Assembly: GCF_001672775.1 (NCBI RefSeq)
Contig: NZ_LZKJ01000116.1
Location: forward strand, 62,001 to 126,000
Direction: 5' to 3'
Length of the DNA stretch: 64,000 nt
From: Mycobacterium kyorinense
GTDB taxonomy: Bacteria; Actinomycetota; Actinomycetes; Mycobacteriales; Mycobacteriaceae
This document shows positions 43,356 to 53,270 of this stretch, one piece after another. The first letter of the stretch is position 1. Each line of letters begins with the position of its first letter. The position numbers and the translations under genes are program-made. The notes under the pieces were generated by a model. The model searched no databases. It saw only the letters and a program-made list of their open reading frames with translations, and was not told the DNA's origin.

Positions 43356-44444
43356 TCAGTTGAACGCGAGCCAGCTGGGCAGGGCCCGTTCGCGCGAATC
43401 GCACAGGACCTGCCGGGTGTCGCAGGACCCTTTCGGCACTCCGGCGCCAGCCCACATACCACCGGTGTCACGGCGCAGCACGATCGCCGACGATCCACCG
43501 CCGTCCAGCAACACCGCAGTGTCGCTGTTCAATCCGCGGAACAAGTCCTGAATGTTGTCTGGGGTGTAGCTGCCGCCCTGGAACACATACATCTCGTCTT
43601 TGGGTTGGGAGTAGGCGATGGCCGTTCGGGCCGCGCTGGGCCCGCCGTCGTTGAGTTGTCCGGTGCTGCCGGGCGCCAATAGGCCCAGCCCGCTCACCGC
43701 GACGAACGGCTCGCCTTTGTCCACCAAGCCCTGAACGACCGGGGTGGCGGCGTCGTAGTCTCTGCCGTCCCGGCCGCCCTTGGGCCACACCACGTATGGT
43801 GCGCCTCGGGTCGGCATGATCATTGTCGCCAGCGCGCTCCAGTGTTCATTGCCACCGGAGAGGCCCTGTTTGCCGGCATAGGGCACCGTGCCGGTGACGG
43901 CTTGGTTGGCCCGGCCTTGGCCGCGGGTGTTGTCGACGTAGGCGCCCAGCGGTGAGCTGCAGCCCGTCGAACGCCACGACCCGCCCTTTTGGCCCCGCAC
44001 GTCGAAGAAGTTGGCGTTGATCGCAATCGTCGGTTGGCCCAACGCCTGCCACGCTTGCAGCGGAGAGTAGATCTCGGATGCCTGCAACAGTCCGTCACCG
44101 GTGCGTGCCCCGGGTGTGCGCTCACAGCGCGACTGCGCGCCGCGGTGGCTGTCCACCAGCAAGTGCGGTGAAAGGCGTTGTGAGGCAGCCTTGATGATCA
44201 TCAAATGCCCGCCGCTGGTGCCGTCGTACCAGTTGCCGCCGGCGTTGAGCATCGGCGCCGGGTGGCCGGCACCAAAGTTGTACACCAGGTAAGAGCCCCG
44301 GGTGCCGGCGATGGCGCCGGCCAGCAAATCGCGCGCCTCGGCGCGCGCAACCGGTTGCCCGGTGGTGGTCGCCAACGCCACGCACAACATCGCCGCGCCG
44401 CAGCAAGCTGCCATGCGCCGGAAGGTAGCGGCGAGAGTCGACAC
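43356..44444 (-). CDS. lprO: Phosphodiester glycosidase/NAGPA-domain exported protein (LprO-like)
   Basis: 362 residues from GTG 44444 with AAAGG nine bases upstream; the open frame reaches 44552. A signal sequence (CCGAAMLCVALATTTGQPVA, cleavage near ARAEA) is followed by a NAGPA-type domain: GSYLVYNFGAG, AINANFFDVRG, GRDGRDYDAATPVVQGLVDK, SAARTAIAYSQ and the catalytic-loop-like DTAVLLDGGGSSAIVL. Such domains hydrolyse sugar phosphodiesters or process exopolysaccharide. M. tuberculosis Rv0179c is called LprO; the cysteines here allow lipid attachment but the lipobox is not canonical. Confidence 0.83.
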   Translation of the reverse strand: MSTLAATFRRMAACCGAAMLCVALATTTGQPVARAEARDLLAGAIAGTRGSYLVYNFGAGHPAPMLNAGGNWYDGTSGGHLMIIKAASQRLSPHLLVDSHRGAQSRCERTPGARTGDGLLQASEIYSPLQAWQALGQPTIAINANFFDVRGQKGGSWRSTGCSSPLGAYVDNTRGQGRANQAVTGTVPYAGKQGLSGGNEHWSALATMIMPTRGAPYVVWPKGGRDGRDYDAATPVVQGLVDKGEPFVAVSGLGLLAPGSTGQLNDGGPSAARTAIAYSQPKDEMYVFQGGSYTPDNIQDLFRGLNSDTAVLLDGGGSSAIVLRRDTGGMWAGAGVPKGSCDTRQVLCDSRERALPSWLAFN

Positions 44445-44485
44445 GGGGGGGACCTTTCGGCGCGAACGTCGATACAACAAGCACA

Positions 44486-44513
44486 ACATTAACCACACCA
44501 GTAACAGAGTCAA
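44486..44513 (-). promoter_or_regulatory. Predicted SigA-type promoter of lprO
   Basis: On the minus strand, -35 TTGACT (44513-44508), a 16-base spacer, and -10 TAATGT (44491-44486). This predicts a start near 44479 and a leader of about 35 bases before the GTG at 44444. The sequence stands out as A+T-rich against its surroundings. Confidence 0.5.
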
Positions 44514-44592
44514 TTTGCATAACGATCGGATGACGCTTTGGCGGCGCGGCAATGACGTTCCGCGGCTTGAACTTCCGGCCTAGGGCCGAGCG

Positions 44593-45915
44593 CTACTCCG
44601 AGGGGGGCGTCGTCTCTTGGCTGGTGGACGCGATCTCGTCCGTTGCTGTCGCCGAGGCGGGCGCCGGAATCCGGTGGTAGCCGCGGCGGTCGTAGATGCG
44701 GGTGACGATGCCGCCGAGCAGCAGGCCGATCACCAGTCCAACGGCCGTCAAAATCAGGGCATGGGTCAATCCGGCGTCGGCGTGACCGTCGAGGTACAGC
44801 AGTGCACGCACGCCGAGGAAGACCTGATGCATGGGTTCGAATTTGGCCAGCCAACCGAAGAACGACGGCGCGGCCTCCAGCGGAACCGTCGCCCCCGCAG
44901 ACGGCAGTCCCAGAATGACGAACAGCAGCATGCTGACGAGCAGTCCGACGGAACCCAGCACCGCGATCAGCGAGGTCGACGTCACGCCGACCGCGACGAT
45001 CGCGAACACCCCGTAAAGCCACAGCGCGCGGCCATCGGGGATGGGCATGCCCAGCCCGTTGGCGATCACCATGTAGACGGCAGACGTCAACAGCGCCAGC
45101 ACCAGCATCAATGCCCATTTGACCAGCAGCGTGCGGAACCGCGAGATGTTGACCTGTTCGGCGAATCGATACACCGGGCCGAATTCTGCTGGCACGTAAC
45201 CGAGCATCGAGTCCACCAGTGTGCTGACCACGATGCTGCCGGTGAACCCGGCGAGCAACAGCAACAGCGCATAGTAGAACGCCGACAACCCATTGCCGGT
45301 CCCGTTGGGAAGAGGCTTGTAAACCTCGCTTTGAATGTGGATGGGGTCGGCGAGCATCGCCGTGACTCCGGCGGCCATCGGCGCGGCGTTGGTCTGCAGA
45401 GCCACCTCTTCCGAAAGCCGTTCGCCGACTTTGCGATTGACCGCTGTGGCGGCCCGAGAAAGAGTCTGGCCGGCGATGCTGGAAGCCAGCGTACCGGCCC
45501 GCGGGTTTGTCGAGACGACGATCATAGGGCGGTCTATTCGGCCCGGGGCCGCCACGTCTTTGGCGAAGGTCTGCAACTTCGACGAGAAGTCCGGTGGTAT
45601 CCCCACCGCGCCGTAAAGCTTTGCGGTGTCCAGTTCGTGCAGCGCCGCTTCGCGGGTCAGCACGCGCACCTCGAATTTGTCCTTGTCCAAACCAGCGACC
45701 AGACCCTTGACGATCTGTGCACCCGTCGGGCCGGCGTCCTCGTTGACGACCGCTACCGGAAAGTGCCGCAGGCTCGTCGTCGGTTTGAGGATGCCGCCCA
45801 GATACAAGGCGGCCAGTGCCGACAGCACGGCCAACGTGACGACGATCGGCACTGCCCAGAACCGCACCGTCCGGGTCGCTTTCACGGTGGCTGCGTGGTG
45901 CTGTGGTTGAGGCAT
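44593..45915 (-). CDS. YhgE/Pip-type membrane protein (Rv0180c-like)
   Basis: 440 residues from ATG 45915. One N-terminal membrane helix (FWAVPIVVTLAVLSALAALY, about 19-40), a large extracytoplasmic domain (VAVVNEDAGPTGAQIVKGL is the typical YhgE start), then five hydrophobic segments in the C-terminal ~210 residues (FYYALLLLLAGFTGSIVVS; LMLVLALLTSAVYMVI; and so on). Related to ABC-2 permease-like proteins that act in envelope export or secretion. Substrate unknown. Homologue of Rv0180c. Confidence 0.87.
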   Translation of the reverse strand: MPQPQHHAATVKATRTVRFWAVPIVVTLAVLSALAALYLGGILKPTTSLRHFPVAVVNEDAGPTGAQIVKGLVAGLDKDKFEVRVLTREAALHELDTAKLYGAVGIPPDFSSKLQTFAKDVAAPGRIDRPMIVVSTNPRAGTLASSIAGQTLSRAATAVNRKVGERLSEEVALQTNAAPMAAGVTAMLADPIHIQSEVYKPLPNGTGNGLSAFYYALLLLLAGFTGSIVVSTLVDSMLGYVPAEFGPVYRFAEQVNISRFRTLLVKWALMLVLALLTSAVYMVIANGLGMPIPDGRALWLYGVFAIVAVGVTSTSLIAVLGSVGLLVSMLLFVILGLPSAGATVPLEAAPSFFGWLAKFEPMHQVFLGVRALLYLDGHADAGLTHALILTAVGLVIGLLLGGIVTRIYDRRGYHRIPAPASATATDEIASTSQETTPPSE

Positions 45916-46051
45916 ACCCGCTCCTATCGTCGGGCCTACCCTATGTCGGCGGGTGCTGGTTACGCGGCCACGTTAGGAGATCCGCAAAAGGGGGAACTCC
46001 CGGTTGACGACGGCGTCACAGGACGCTTCGGCGGCAAACAGAGGAGCAGCA

Positions 46052-46354
46052 ATGATTGGAACCATCGTCAGCGCCATCGTGATCGGGTTGATTGTCGGCG
46101 CACTCGCACGCCTGGTGATGCCCGGCCCGCAACATATCGGCATCATCATGACAATCCTGCTCGGCTTCGTTGGTTCATTAGTCGGGTCGTGGTTGACCTA
46201 CAAGCTGGGATACACCAACGCCAACGGTGGCTGGGAAGTCATTCCGTTCCTGGTCGGCGTCGCGGTCGCCGTCCTGCTGATTGCCATTTACGTCGGCATC
46301 ACCGGACGCAGTGGCAGCCAGGTCGGCGGACGCCGGATGGGGCTTCGGCGCTAG
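46052..46354 (+). CDS. GlsB/YeaQ/YmgE-family small membrane protein
   Basis: 100 residues from ATG 46052; AGAGGAG at 46039-46045 precedes it. Two to three Gly-rich membrane helices: IGTIVSAIVIGLIVGALARL, IGIIMTILLGFVGSLVGSWL and IPFLVGVAVAVLLIAIYVGI. The ALARLVMPG and GFVGSLVG motifs define the transglycosylase-associated YeaQ family, often stress-induced; role unknown. Stop overlaps the convergent pirin gene by four bases. Confidence 0.9.
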   Translation: MIGTIVSAIVIGLIVGALARLVMPGPQHIGIIMTILLGFVGSLVGSWLTYKLGYTNANGGWEVIPFLVGVAVAVLLIAIYVGITGRSGSQVGGRRMGLRR

Positions 46355-47085
46355 CCGCCCAACCCGGTACGCATCTCCCAGACCAGGATTTCGGACGGTT
46401 CACCGGCAGTTAGCCGGCGCCCGTCGGAGTCGGTGAAGCGGACAGCGTCGCCGTCGAGGACCTCGCCGAGGCCTTCGACGTCGACGCTGCCGCGTGCGGC
46501 GAACAGGTGCACATAGGGCGCCGACGGCAGTTCGACTGCCTCACCGGGACGTAGCCGCGCGCCGTGCAGAGCCGCTGAGCGGTTGCCGATAGTGATCGCG
46601 GCGTCGTGGCCGGGGATACCGGAGGCGATGGTCACCAGGCTGCCGGTCAGCAACTTTTCGCTGACCTCTTCCTGCTGGTAGCCGGGAGCGCCGCCAGATT
46701 GGTCGGGCGTCACCCACATCTGAACGAAATGAACTGGCTCGCTAGGAGAGTCGTTCTTCTCCGAATGCATGATGCCGCTGCCCGCCGACATGCGCTGCGC
46801 CAGGCCCGGGTGCACCACTCCGGAGTTTCCCGCCGAATCACGGTGGGCCAGCACACCGTCCAGTACCCACGTGACGATCTCCATGTCGCGATGCGGATGC
46901 ATGTCAAATCCCGAGCCGGGTTCGACGACGTCGTCGTTGTTGACCAGCAGCACGCCGTGGTGGGTGTTGTCCGGGTCGTAGTGGTCGCCGAACGAGAACG
47001 AGTGCCGGGAGTTCAGCCAGGACGTCTTGGTGACGGCGCGGTCCTGCGCACGTCTGATGTCGACGGTCGCAGGCATGGGCTCCAC
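46351..47085 (-). CDS. Pirin-family cupin protein (Rv0181c-like)
   Basis: 244 residues, equal to Rv0181c as recalled. Pirin motifs: SFSFGDHYDPDNTHHG, PGSGFDMHPHRDMEIVTWVLDG with the metal-binding His residues, AQRMSAGSGIMHSEKN and a second cupin half from about residue 145. Bacterial pirins have quercetinase-like or redox-sensing activity; the role in mycobacteria is unknown. Confidence 0.92.
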   Translation of the reverse strand: MEPMPATVDIRRAQDRAVTKTSWLNSRHSFSFGDHYDPDNTHHGVLLVNNDDVVEPGSGFDMHPHRDMEIVTWVLDGVLAHRDSAGNSGVVHPGLAQRMSAGSGIMHSEKNDSPSEPVHFVQMWVTPDQSGGAPGYQQEEVSEKLLTGSLVTIASGIPGHDAAITIGNRSAALHGARLRPGEAVELPSAPYVHLFAARGSVDVEGLGEVLDGDAVRFTDSDGRRLTAGEPSEILVWEMRTGLGG

Positions 47086-47104
47086 GGTACCCGCCCGATG
47101 GCGG

Positions 47105-48229
47105 TTACCAGTCGGCCTCGGTGTACTGGATGACGCCGCGAATGTTCTTGCCGTCGAGCATGTCCTGGTAGCCGTCGTTGATGTCTTCGAGCCGGTAGGT
47201 GTTGGTCACCATCTCGTCGACCTTCAGCAGCCCGGACTTGTACAAACCAACCAGCCGCGGGGTTTCGACGTGCGAATTGCCGCCGCCGAAGATGTTGCCT
47301 TTCAACGTTTTCTGCAACATCGTGAACAGGAACAAGTTGAGCTTGACGTCGACGTCGGTCATCGCGCCCATGCCGGTCACCACGCAGGTGCCGGTTTTGG
47401 CGGTCAGGATCATCGCCTCTTCGATCATCTCCCCGCGCATCTCGCCGACGGCGATGATGGTCTTGTCGGCCATCAGTCCGTACGACAGGTCGATCATCGG
47501 GGCGATGGCTTCGGCCATGGACGGATAGACATGGGTGGCACCGAACTTGATGGCTTGTTCACGTTTGAACTCCACCGGGTCGATTGCGATGACGTGTTTG
47601 GCGCCGGAGAGCACCGCGCCCTGCAGCGCACTCATCCCGATGCCGCCGACACCGACGATCGCCACCGTCTCACCGGGCTGCACTTGCGCGACGTTGGTTG
47701 CCGATCCGAATCCGGTCGGCACCGCACAACCCAGGATCGCCGCCGACTCGAACGGCACGTCTGGGTCGATCTTGACGACGGAATCCTTGTGCACCGTCAT
47801 GTAGGGGGCGAACGTGCCGAGCAAATTCATCGGCGACACGTCATGAGTTCCGGCGCGCACCCGGGAAGTGCCGTCGGCGATGGCCTTACCGCCCAACAGC
47901 ACCGCGCCGCGGTCGCACAGTGACCGGAAGCCCTTCAGACAGGGCGGGCAGGCCCCACACGCCGGGATGAACGCCAGGATGACGTGGTCGCCCTCTTCCA
48001 GTCCGGTGACACCTTTGCCGACCTTCGTCACGACGCCGGCGCCCTCATGCCCGCCGAGTGCCGGTAGCGCGATCGGGGTGGCCCCGGTGGTCAGGTGGTA
48101 GTCGGAGTGGCACATGCCCGCGGCATGCATCCTGATCTGAACCTCGTCGTCGACGGGATCGCCCACCTCGATTTCGTCGACTTTGAACGGCGAGTTCAGC
48201 TCCCACAGCAGAGCGCCCTTGGTCTTCAT
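47105..48229 (-). CDS. NDMA-dependent-type zinc alcohol dehydrogenase
   Basis: 374 residues from ATG 48229; an in-frame TTG at 48247 is unlikely. Zinc ligands in AAGMCHSD, GGHEGAG and CGACPPCLKGFRSLC; nucleotide fold VAIVGVGGIGMSALQGAVL. The RGAVLLGGKAIADGT and TGMGAMTDVDVKLNLFLFTM segments are those of the actinobacterial Rxyl_3153/AdhB group with a tightly bound NAD(H), regenerated by NDMA in vitro and probably by mycofactocin partners in vivo. It sits between Rv0181c and sigG homologues, where M. tuberculosis has no such gene. Confidence 0.88.
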   Translation of the reverse strand: MKTKGALLWELNSPFKVDEIEVGDPVDDEVQIRMHAAGMCHSDYHLTTGATPIALPALGGHEGAGVVTKVGKGVTGLEEGDHVILAFIPACGACPPCLKGFRSLCDRGAVLLGGKAIADGTSRVRAGTHDVSPMNLLGTFAPYMTVHKDSVVKIDPDVPFESAAILGCAVPTGFGSATNVAQVQPGETVAIVGVGGIGMSALQGAVLSGAKHVIAIDPVEFKREQAIKFGATHVYPSMAEAIAPMIDLSYGLMADKTIIAVGEMRGEMIEEAMILTAKTGTCVVTGMGAMTDVDVKLNLFLFTMLQKTLKGNIFGGGNSHVETPRLVGLYKSGLLKVDEMVTNTYRLEDINDGYQDMLDGKNIRGVIQYTEADW

Positions 48230-48252
48230 CCGAGCGATCTTAGCCAACGAGC

Positions 48253-48266
48253 CAGAACACGTTACA
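48253..48266. promoter_or_regulatory. KstR-like box upstream of the alcohol dehydrogenase
   Basis: CAGAACACGTTACA, 23 bases before the alcohol dehydrogenase ATG (48229, minus strand). It keeps the AAC-nn-GTT core and several flanking bases of the KstR consensus TnnAACnnGTTnnA. KstR represses cholesterol catabolism genes in mycobacteria. The match is imperfect at the outer T. Confidence 0.4.
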
Positions 48267-48308
48267 GTACAGCCCCGAATTTAGGGTTTTACCTGCGGGT
48301 ATGCCCGG

Positions 48309-49049
48309 TTACATGGTCTTGTGCGGCACCCCGACGGTCAGGCCTCCGTCGATGGGAAACTCCGCACCGGTGGAATACGAGGATTCGTCGGAGGCCAGGT
48401 ACACCACGCAGGCAGACACTTCACCAGGTTCGGCCGCGCGCCCCAGCGGGATCTGCAGAAAGTCCTCAGGGATGCCCGCCGTCATCGGGGTGCGGATCAT
48501 GCCCGGATGAATCGAGTTGACCCGGATATTGTGCGGCGCCAATTCCAGCGCTGCGGCTTTGGCTAGCCCGCGTACCCCGAACTTGGATGCCACGTAGCCG
48601 TACAGACCCGGGCTGCCGCGAAGGCCCTCGACGGACGAGATGTTGATGATCGAGCCGCCGCCGGCCGCGATCATCGGCTCGACGGCGGCCTGCATGCCCA
48701 GGAATGTCCCGGTCAAATTGATGTCGATGATTTTCTGCCAGTCCGCGAGCGGGAAGTTCTGCAGCGTGTTGCCGTTGACGATGCCGGCGTTGTTCACGAG
48801 GACGTTGAGGGCGCCGAACTCGGCCGTCGCCGCCTCCACCGCCGCCTTCCACTGATCGGGCTGGGTGACGTCGAGGTGGACGAACCGGGCCGCCGCGCCC
48901 AGTTCCTGGGCCAACGCCGCGCCCTCGTCGTCGAGAATGTCGCCGGCGACTACCCGCGCTCCTTCGGCGACCAAGGCCCGCGCGTGCGCGGCGCCCATGC
49001 CGCGGGCGCCACCACTGATCAGTGCGACTTTTCCGTCAACTCGTCCCAT
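48309..49049 (-). CDS. Short-chain dehydrogenase (FabG/hydroxysteroid-dehydrogenase-like)
   Basis: 246 residues from ATG 49049. Motifs: SGGARGMG at residues 12-19, LDVTQPDQW acidic adenine loop, NNAG, Ser in INISSVEG and YGYVASK; the LDV and GDILDD residues favour NAD. Close in pattern to FabG3-type 3-alpha/20-beta-hydroxysteroid dehydrogenases (Rv2002 group). Together with the neighbouring alcohol dehydrogenase it makes a small oxidoreductase insertion between the pirin and sigG genes. Confidence 0.87.
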   Translation of the reverse strand: MGRVDGKVALISGGARGMGAAHARALVAEGARVVAGDILDDEGAALAQELGAAARFVHLDVTQPDQWKAAVEAATAEFGALNVLVNNAGIVNGNTLQNFPLADWQKIIDINLTGTFLGMQAAVEPMIAAGGGSIINISSVEGLRGSPGLYGYVASKFGVRGLAKAAALELAPHNIRVNSIHPGMIRTPMTAGIPEDFLQIPLGRAAEPGEVSACVVYLASDESSYSTGAEFPIDGGLTVGVPHKTM

Positions 49050-49082
49050 GGCGGGTCAGGCTACCCCGCGGCGGATTCTCGG

Positions 49083-49139
49083 CGAATGTGGGCTTGATGC
49101 ACGCTTTTCCACAGAAGCCGTGACGCAAGCCCACATTCG
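49083..49139. repeat. Hairpin repeat, left copy, before the DUF559-type gene
   Basis: CGAATGTGGGCTTG (49083-49096) and its perfect reverse complement (49126-49139) flank a 29-base loop. The left arm and first part of the loop, up to TTTT at 49105, are repeated at 50034-50056 with few changes. It lies between the SDR start and the DUF559-type gene; may act as a terminator or as an element boundary. Confidence 0.75.
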
Positions 49140-49175
49140 ACTTGCAGATTTGCGGTTCATTGACACGGTCAGCGC

Positions 49176-50048
49176 ATGGCAGATCGCGATTGGCCGTTCA
49201 TGGGGACCGAAGCACTGAGCGCCGGTCGAGTCAGCAGGCGCGCGTTGCGCAGCCAGCACGAGCTGGTGTATCGCAACGTCTACGTGCCGAAGGGTCGAGA
49301 GCTGACAGCCGTCACACGCGGCATCGCAGCCTGGTTGTGGTCAGGACGAGCGGCCACCCTCGCGGGGTTATCTGCGGCTGCGCTGCATGGTTCACGTTGG
49401 ATTGATGCCCGATTGCCGGCCGAGTTGAATCGCGCCGAACCGTGCGGCGTCGAGGGCATCGTCATTCACCGCGACAAATTGTTCGACGAGGAATCGTGTG
49501 TCGTCAAGGGGGTACCGGTTACCACCCCCGCGCGAACCGCGTTCGACCTCGGGCGACGCAAAGGGTTGACAACTGGCGTCATCCGGCTGGATGCGCTGGC
49601 CAACGCCACCGCGCTGAAAGCCGTCGAAGTCGAAGAGTTGATCCAACGACATCGGGGTGTAAGGGGCTTGGTGCAGTTGCGTCAAGTACTGGAACTGATG
49701 GATGGGGGAGCGGAATCACCCCAGGAGACGCGCACTCGGCTATTACTCGTGCGCGCGGGCTTGCCGAAACCCGAGACACAGATCGTGGTGGCGGACGGTT
49801 CCGGATATCCGTTCGCGCGCATCGACATGGGGTATCGGGAATGGAAGGTCGGTATCGAGTTTGACGGGGCGCAACATTGGACAGATCCTGCACGTCGCAC
49901 GGCCGATATCGATCGCTATGCCGAGCTTGGGGCACTGGGCTGGGTGATCATCCGCGTCAGTAGTGACCTTCTGCGTTATCGCCCGGCAGTCGTTGTAGCC
50001 CGCGTCTCTGGCGCGCTAACGGCAGCAGGCTGCCGAATGTGGGTTTGA
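49176..50048 (+). CDS. AbiEi-like/DUF559-domain protein
   Basis: 290 residues from ATG 49176 (ATG 49200 is possible). The N-terminal part (ALSAGRVSRRALRSQHELVYRNVYVP) resembles the winged helix of AbiEi-type antitoxins; WSGRAATLAGLSAAALHG and VPVTTPARTAFDLGRR are typical of this mycobacterial family. The C-terminal ~90 residues look like a Vsr/DUF559 nuclease fold, with DMGYREWKVGIEFDGAQHW and later RYAELGALGWVIIRV (possible metal ligands Glu/Asp, Gln-His). The last codons, MWV-stop, lie inside the right hairpin repeat. Function unknown; nucleic-acid-related by fold. Confidence 0.75.
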   Translation: MADRDWPFMGTEALSAGRVSRRALRSQHELVYRNVYVPKGRELTAVTRGIAAWLWSGRAATLAGLSAAALHGSRWIDARLPAELNRAEPCGVEGIVIHRDKLFDEESCVVKGVPVTTPARTAFDLGRRKGLTTGVIRLDALANATALKAVEVEELIQRHRGVRGLVQLRQVLELMDGGAESPQETRTRLLLVRAGLPKPETQIVVADGSGYPFARIDMGYREWKVGIEFDGAQHWTDPARRTADIDRYAELGALGWVIIRVSSDLLRYRPAVVVARVSGALTAAGCRMWV

Positions 50049-50090
50049 TGCACGGTTTTTCGGCCGGAGCGTGACATAAGACCACACTCG
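50034..50090. repeat. Hairpin repeat, right copy, overlapping the end of the DUF559-type gene
   Basis: CGAATGTGGGTTTG (50034-50047) pairs imperfectly (10 of 14) with 50077-50090. It matches the left copy (49083-49139) in direct orientation: in the first 26 bases only two differ. It contains the stop codon of the gene and lies just before the convergent sigG stop (50095-50097), where it could terminate both transcripts. Confidence 0.7.
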
Positions 50091-50094
50091 GCGG

Positions 50095-51952
<1,858 letters not shown>

Positions 51953-51995
51953 ATAGCCGAAAGGCGATCTCGTCCCGGTCTACTAACTTGGCCCT

Positions 51996-52745
51996 ATGAC
52001 CGACGACAAGATGCTGACGCGGATCGCCGCCCTGCTGCGCCAAGCCGAAGGCACCGACAACGTCCATGAGGCCGAGGCGTTCATGGCGGCCGCGCAACGG
52101 TTGGCCACTGCGACATCCATCGACTTGGCGGTAGCCCGCTCACATGCCGCCAAGCGCACGCCCGCGCAGACGCCGGTCCAGCGGACCATCAGCATCGGCG
52201 ATGCCGGCACCAAAGGATTGCGTACCTACGTGCAGCTGTTCGTGGTGATCGCCCACGCCAACGACGTGCGCTGCGATGTGGCGTCGAACTCGGCGTTCGT
52301 CTACGCCTATGGGTTCGCCGAGGACATCGACACCACCCATGCGCTGTACGCGAGCCTGGTGGTCCAAATGGTGCGCGCCTCGGATGCCTACATCGCTAGC
52401 GGTGCGCACCGACCTACCCCGACGATCACCGCGCGGCTGAATTTTCAGCTGGCGTTCGGGTCTCGGATCGGTCAGCGACTGGCCGAGACCCGCGAGCAGA
52501 CTCAGCGCGAAGCCAAGAAGGATCGCGGCCGTGCTCCGGGAACGGCTATCGCGCTGCGCAACAAAGAGATCGAGTTGCGTGACTATTACCGAGGGGCGTC
52601 TAAAGCGCGTGGTACCTGGCAGGCCACCCGGGCATCGGCGGGCTACTCGTCGGCGGCGCGGCGGGCCGGTGATCGGGCCGGTAAGCGGGCGCGGCTGGGC
52701 ACCAGCCCGGAGTTGTCGGGGGCGCACACCGCGCTGGGTCGGTGA
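51996..52745 (+). CDS. DUF2786-family protein (Rv0184-like)
   Basis: 249 residues, same length as Rv0184. The N-terminal ~40 residues (MLTRIAALLRQAEGTDNVHEAEAFMAAAQ cut to LLRQAEGTDNVHEAEAFM) form the DUF2786 helical motif. The middle has ANDVRCDVASNSAFVYAYGF, and the C terminus is Arg/Ala-rich (SSAARRAGDRAGKRARLG), suggesting nucleic acid binding. Function unknown. Stop and start of the next gene overlap (GTGA). Confidence 0.9.
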   Translation: MTDDKMLTRIAALLRQAEGTDNVHEAEAFMAAAQRLATATSIDLAVARSHAAKRTPAQTPVQRTISIGDAGTKGLRTYVQLFVVIAHANDVRCDVASNSAFVYAYGFAEDIDTTHALYASLVVQMVRASDAYIASGAHRPTPTITARLNFQLAFGSRIGQRLAETREQTQREAKKDRGRAPGTAIALRNKEIELRDYYRGASKARGTWQATRASAGYSSAARRAGDRAGKRARLGTSPELSGAHTALGR

Positions 52746-53254
52746 GCACCGAAGACTCTGCTCCCCGCGACGCGCAGCGCTCGAAGGTCTATGCCGCTGA
52801 GGAATTCGTTCGAACGCTCTTCGAGCGCGCCGCTGAGCACGGGTCGGGCGACGTCGAATTCTTCGGCGGGCGGTTGACCCTGCCGCCGGAAGCGCGGTTT
52901 GGCTCGGTGGCGGCGGTGCAGCGCTACGTCGACGACGTGCTGGCGTTGCCGACCGTACGGCAGCGCTGGCCGGGCATCCCGCCGCTGCGGGTGCGCTCGC
53001 GGCGGGCCGCTACCGCGGCGCATTACGAAAGCCACGACGGCGCAGGGGTTATCGCGGTGCCAGATCGCGACACCGCCGACTGGGCGATGCGTGAACTGGT
53101 GGTACTGCACGAGATCACCCACCATCTGTGCGACGCCCAGCCGCCGCACGGACCCCAGTTCGTGGCAACCATGTGCACACTGGCTGAGCTGGTAATGGGT
53201 CCGGAGCTCGGATACGTGTTGCGCGTGGTGTACGCCCGAGAGGGCGTCGAGTAG
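52742..53254 (+). CDS. Putative zinc metallohydrolase, TIGR04338 type (Rv0185-like)
   Basis: 170 residues from GTG 52742. The HExxH motif HEITHHL with a downstream His in PPHGPQF could bind zinc with Glu as base. Upstream, a compact alpha+beta region contains LTLPPEARFGSVAAVQRYVDDVLAL. Translationally coupled with the DUF2786 gene, as in M. tuberculosis (Rv0184-Rv0185), and widely conserved as a pair in actinobacteria. The substrate is unknown. Confidence 0.88.
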   Translation: MSTEDSAPRDAQRSKVYAAEEFVRTLFERAAEHGSGDVEFFGGRLTLPPEARFGSVAAVQRYVDDVLALPTVRQRWPGIPPLRVRSRRAATAAHYESHDGAGVIAVPDRDTADWAMRELVVLHEITHHLCDAQPPHGPQFVATMCTLAELVMGPELGYVLRVVYAREGVE

Positions 53255-53270
53255 GTCTAGCGTTGAGCGG

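Noticed and set aside
44617-46413. 598-codon open frame antisense to the YhgE-like gene
   Set aside because: Composition (Arg, Gln, His, Gly) is that of a shadow frame; it runs through an intergenic region and over a well-supported YeaQ-family gene.
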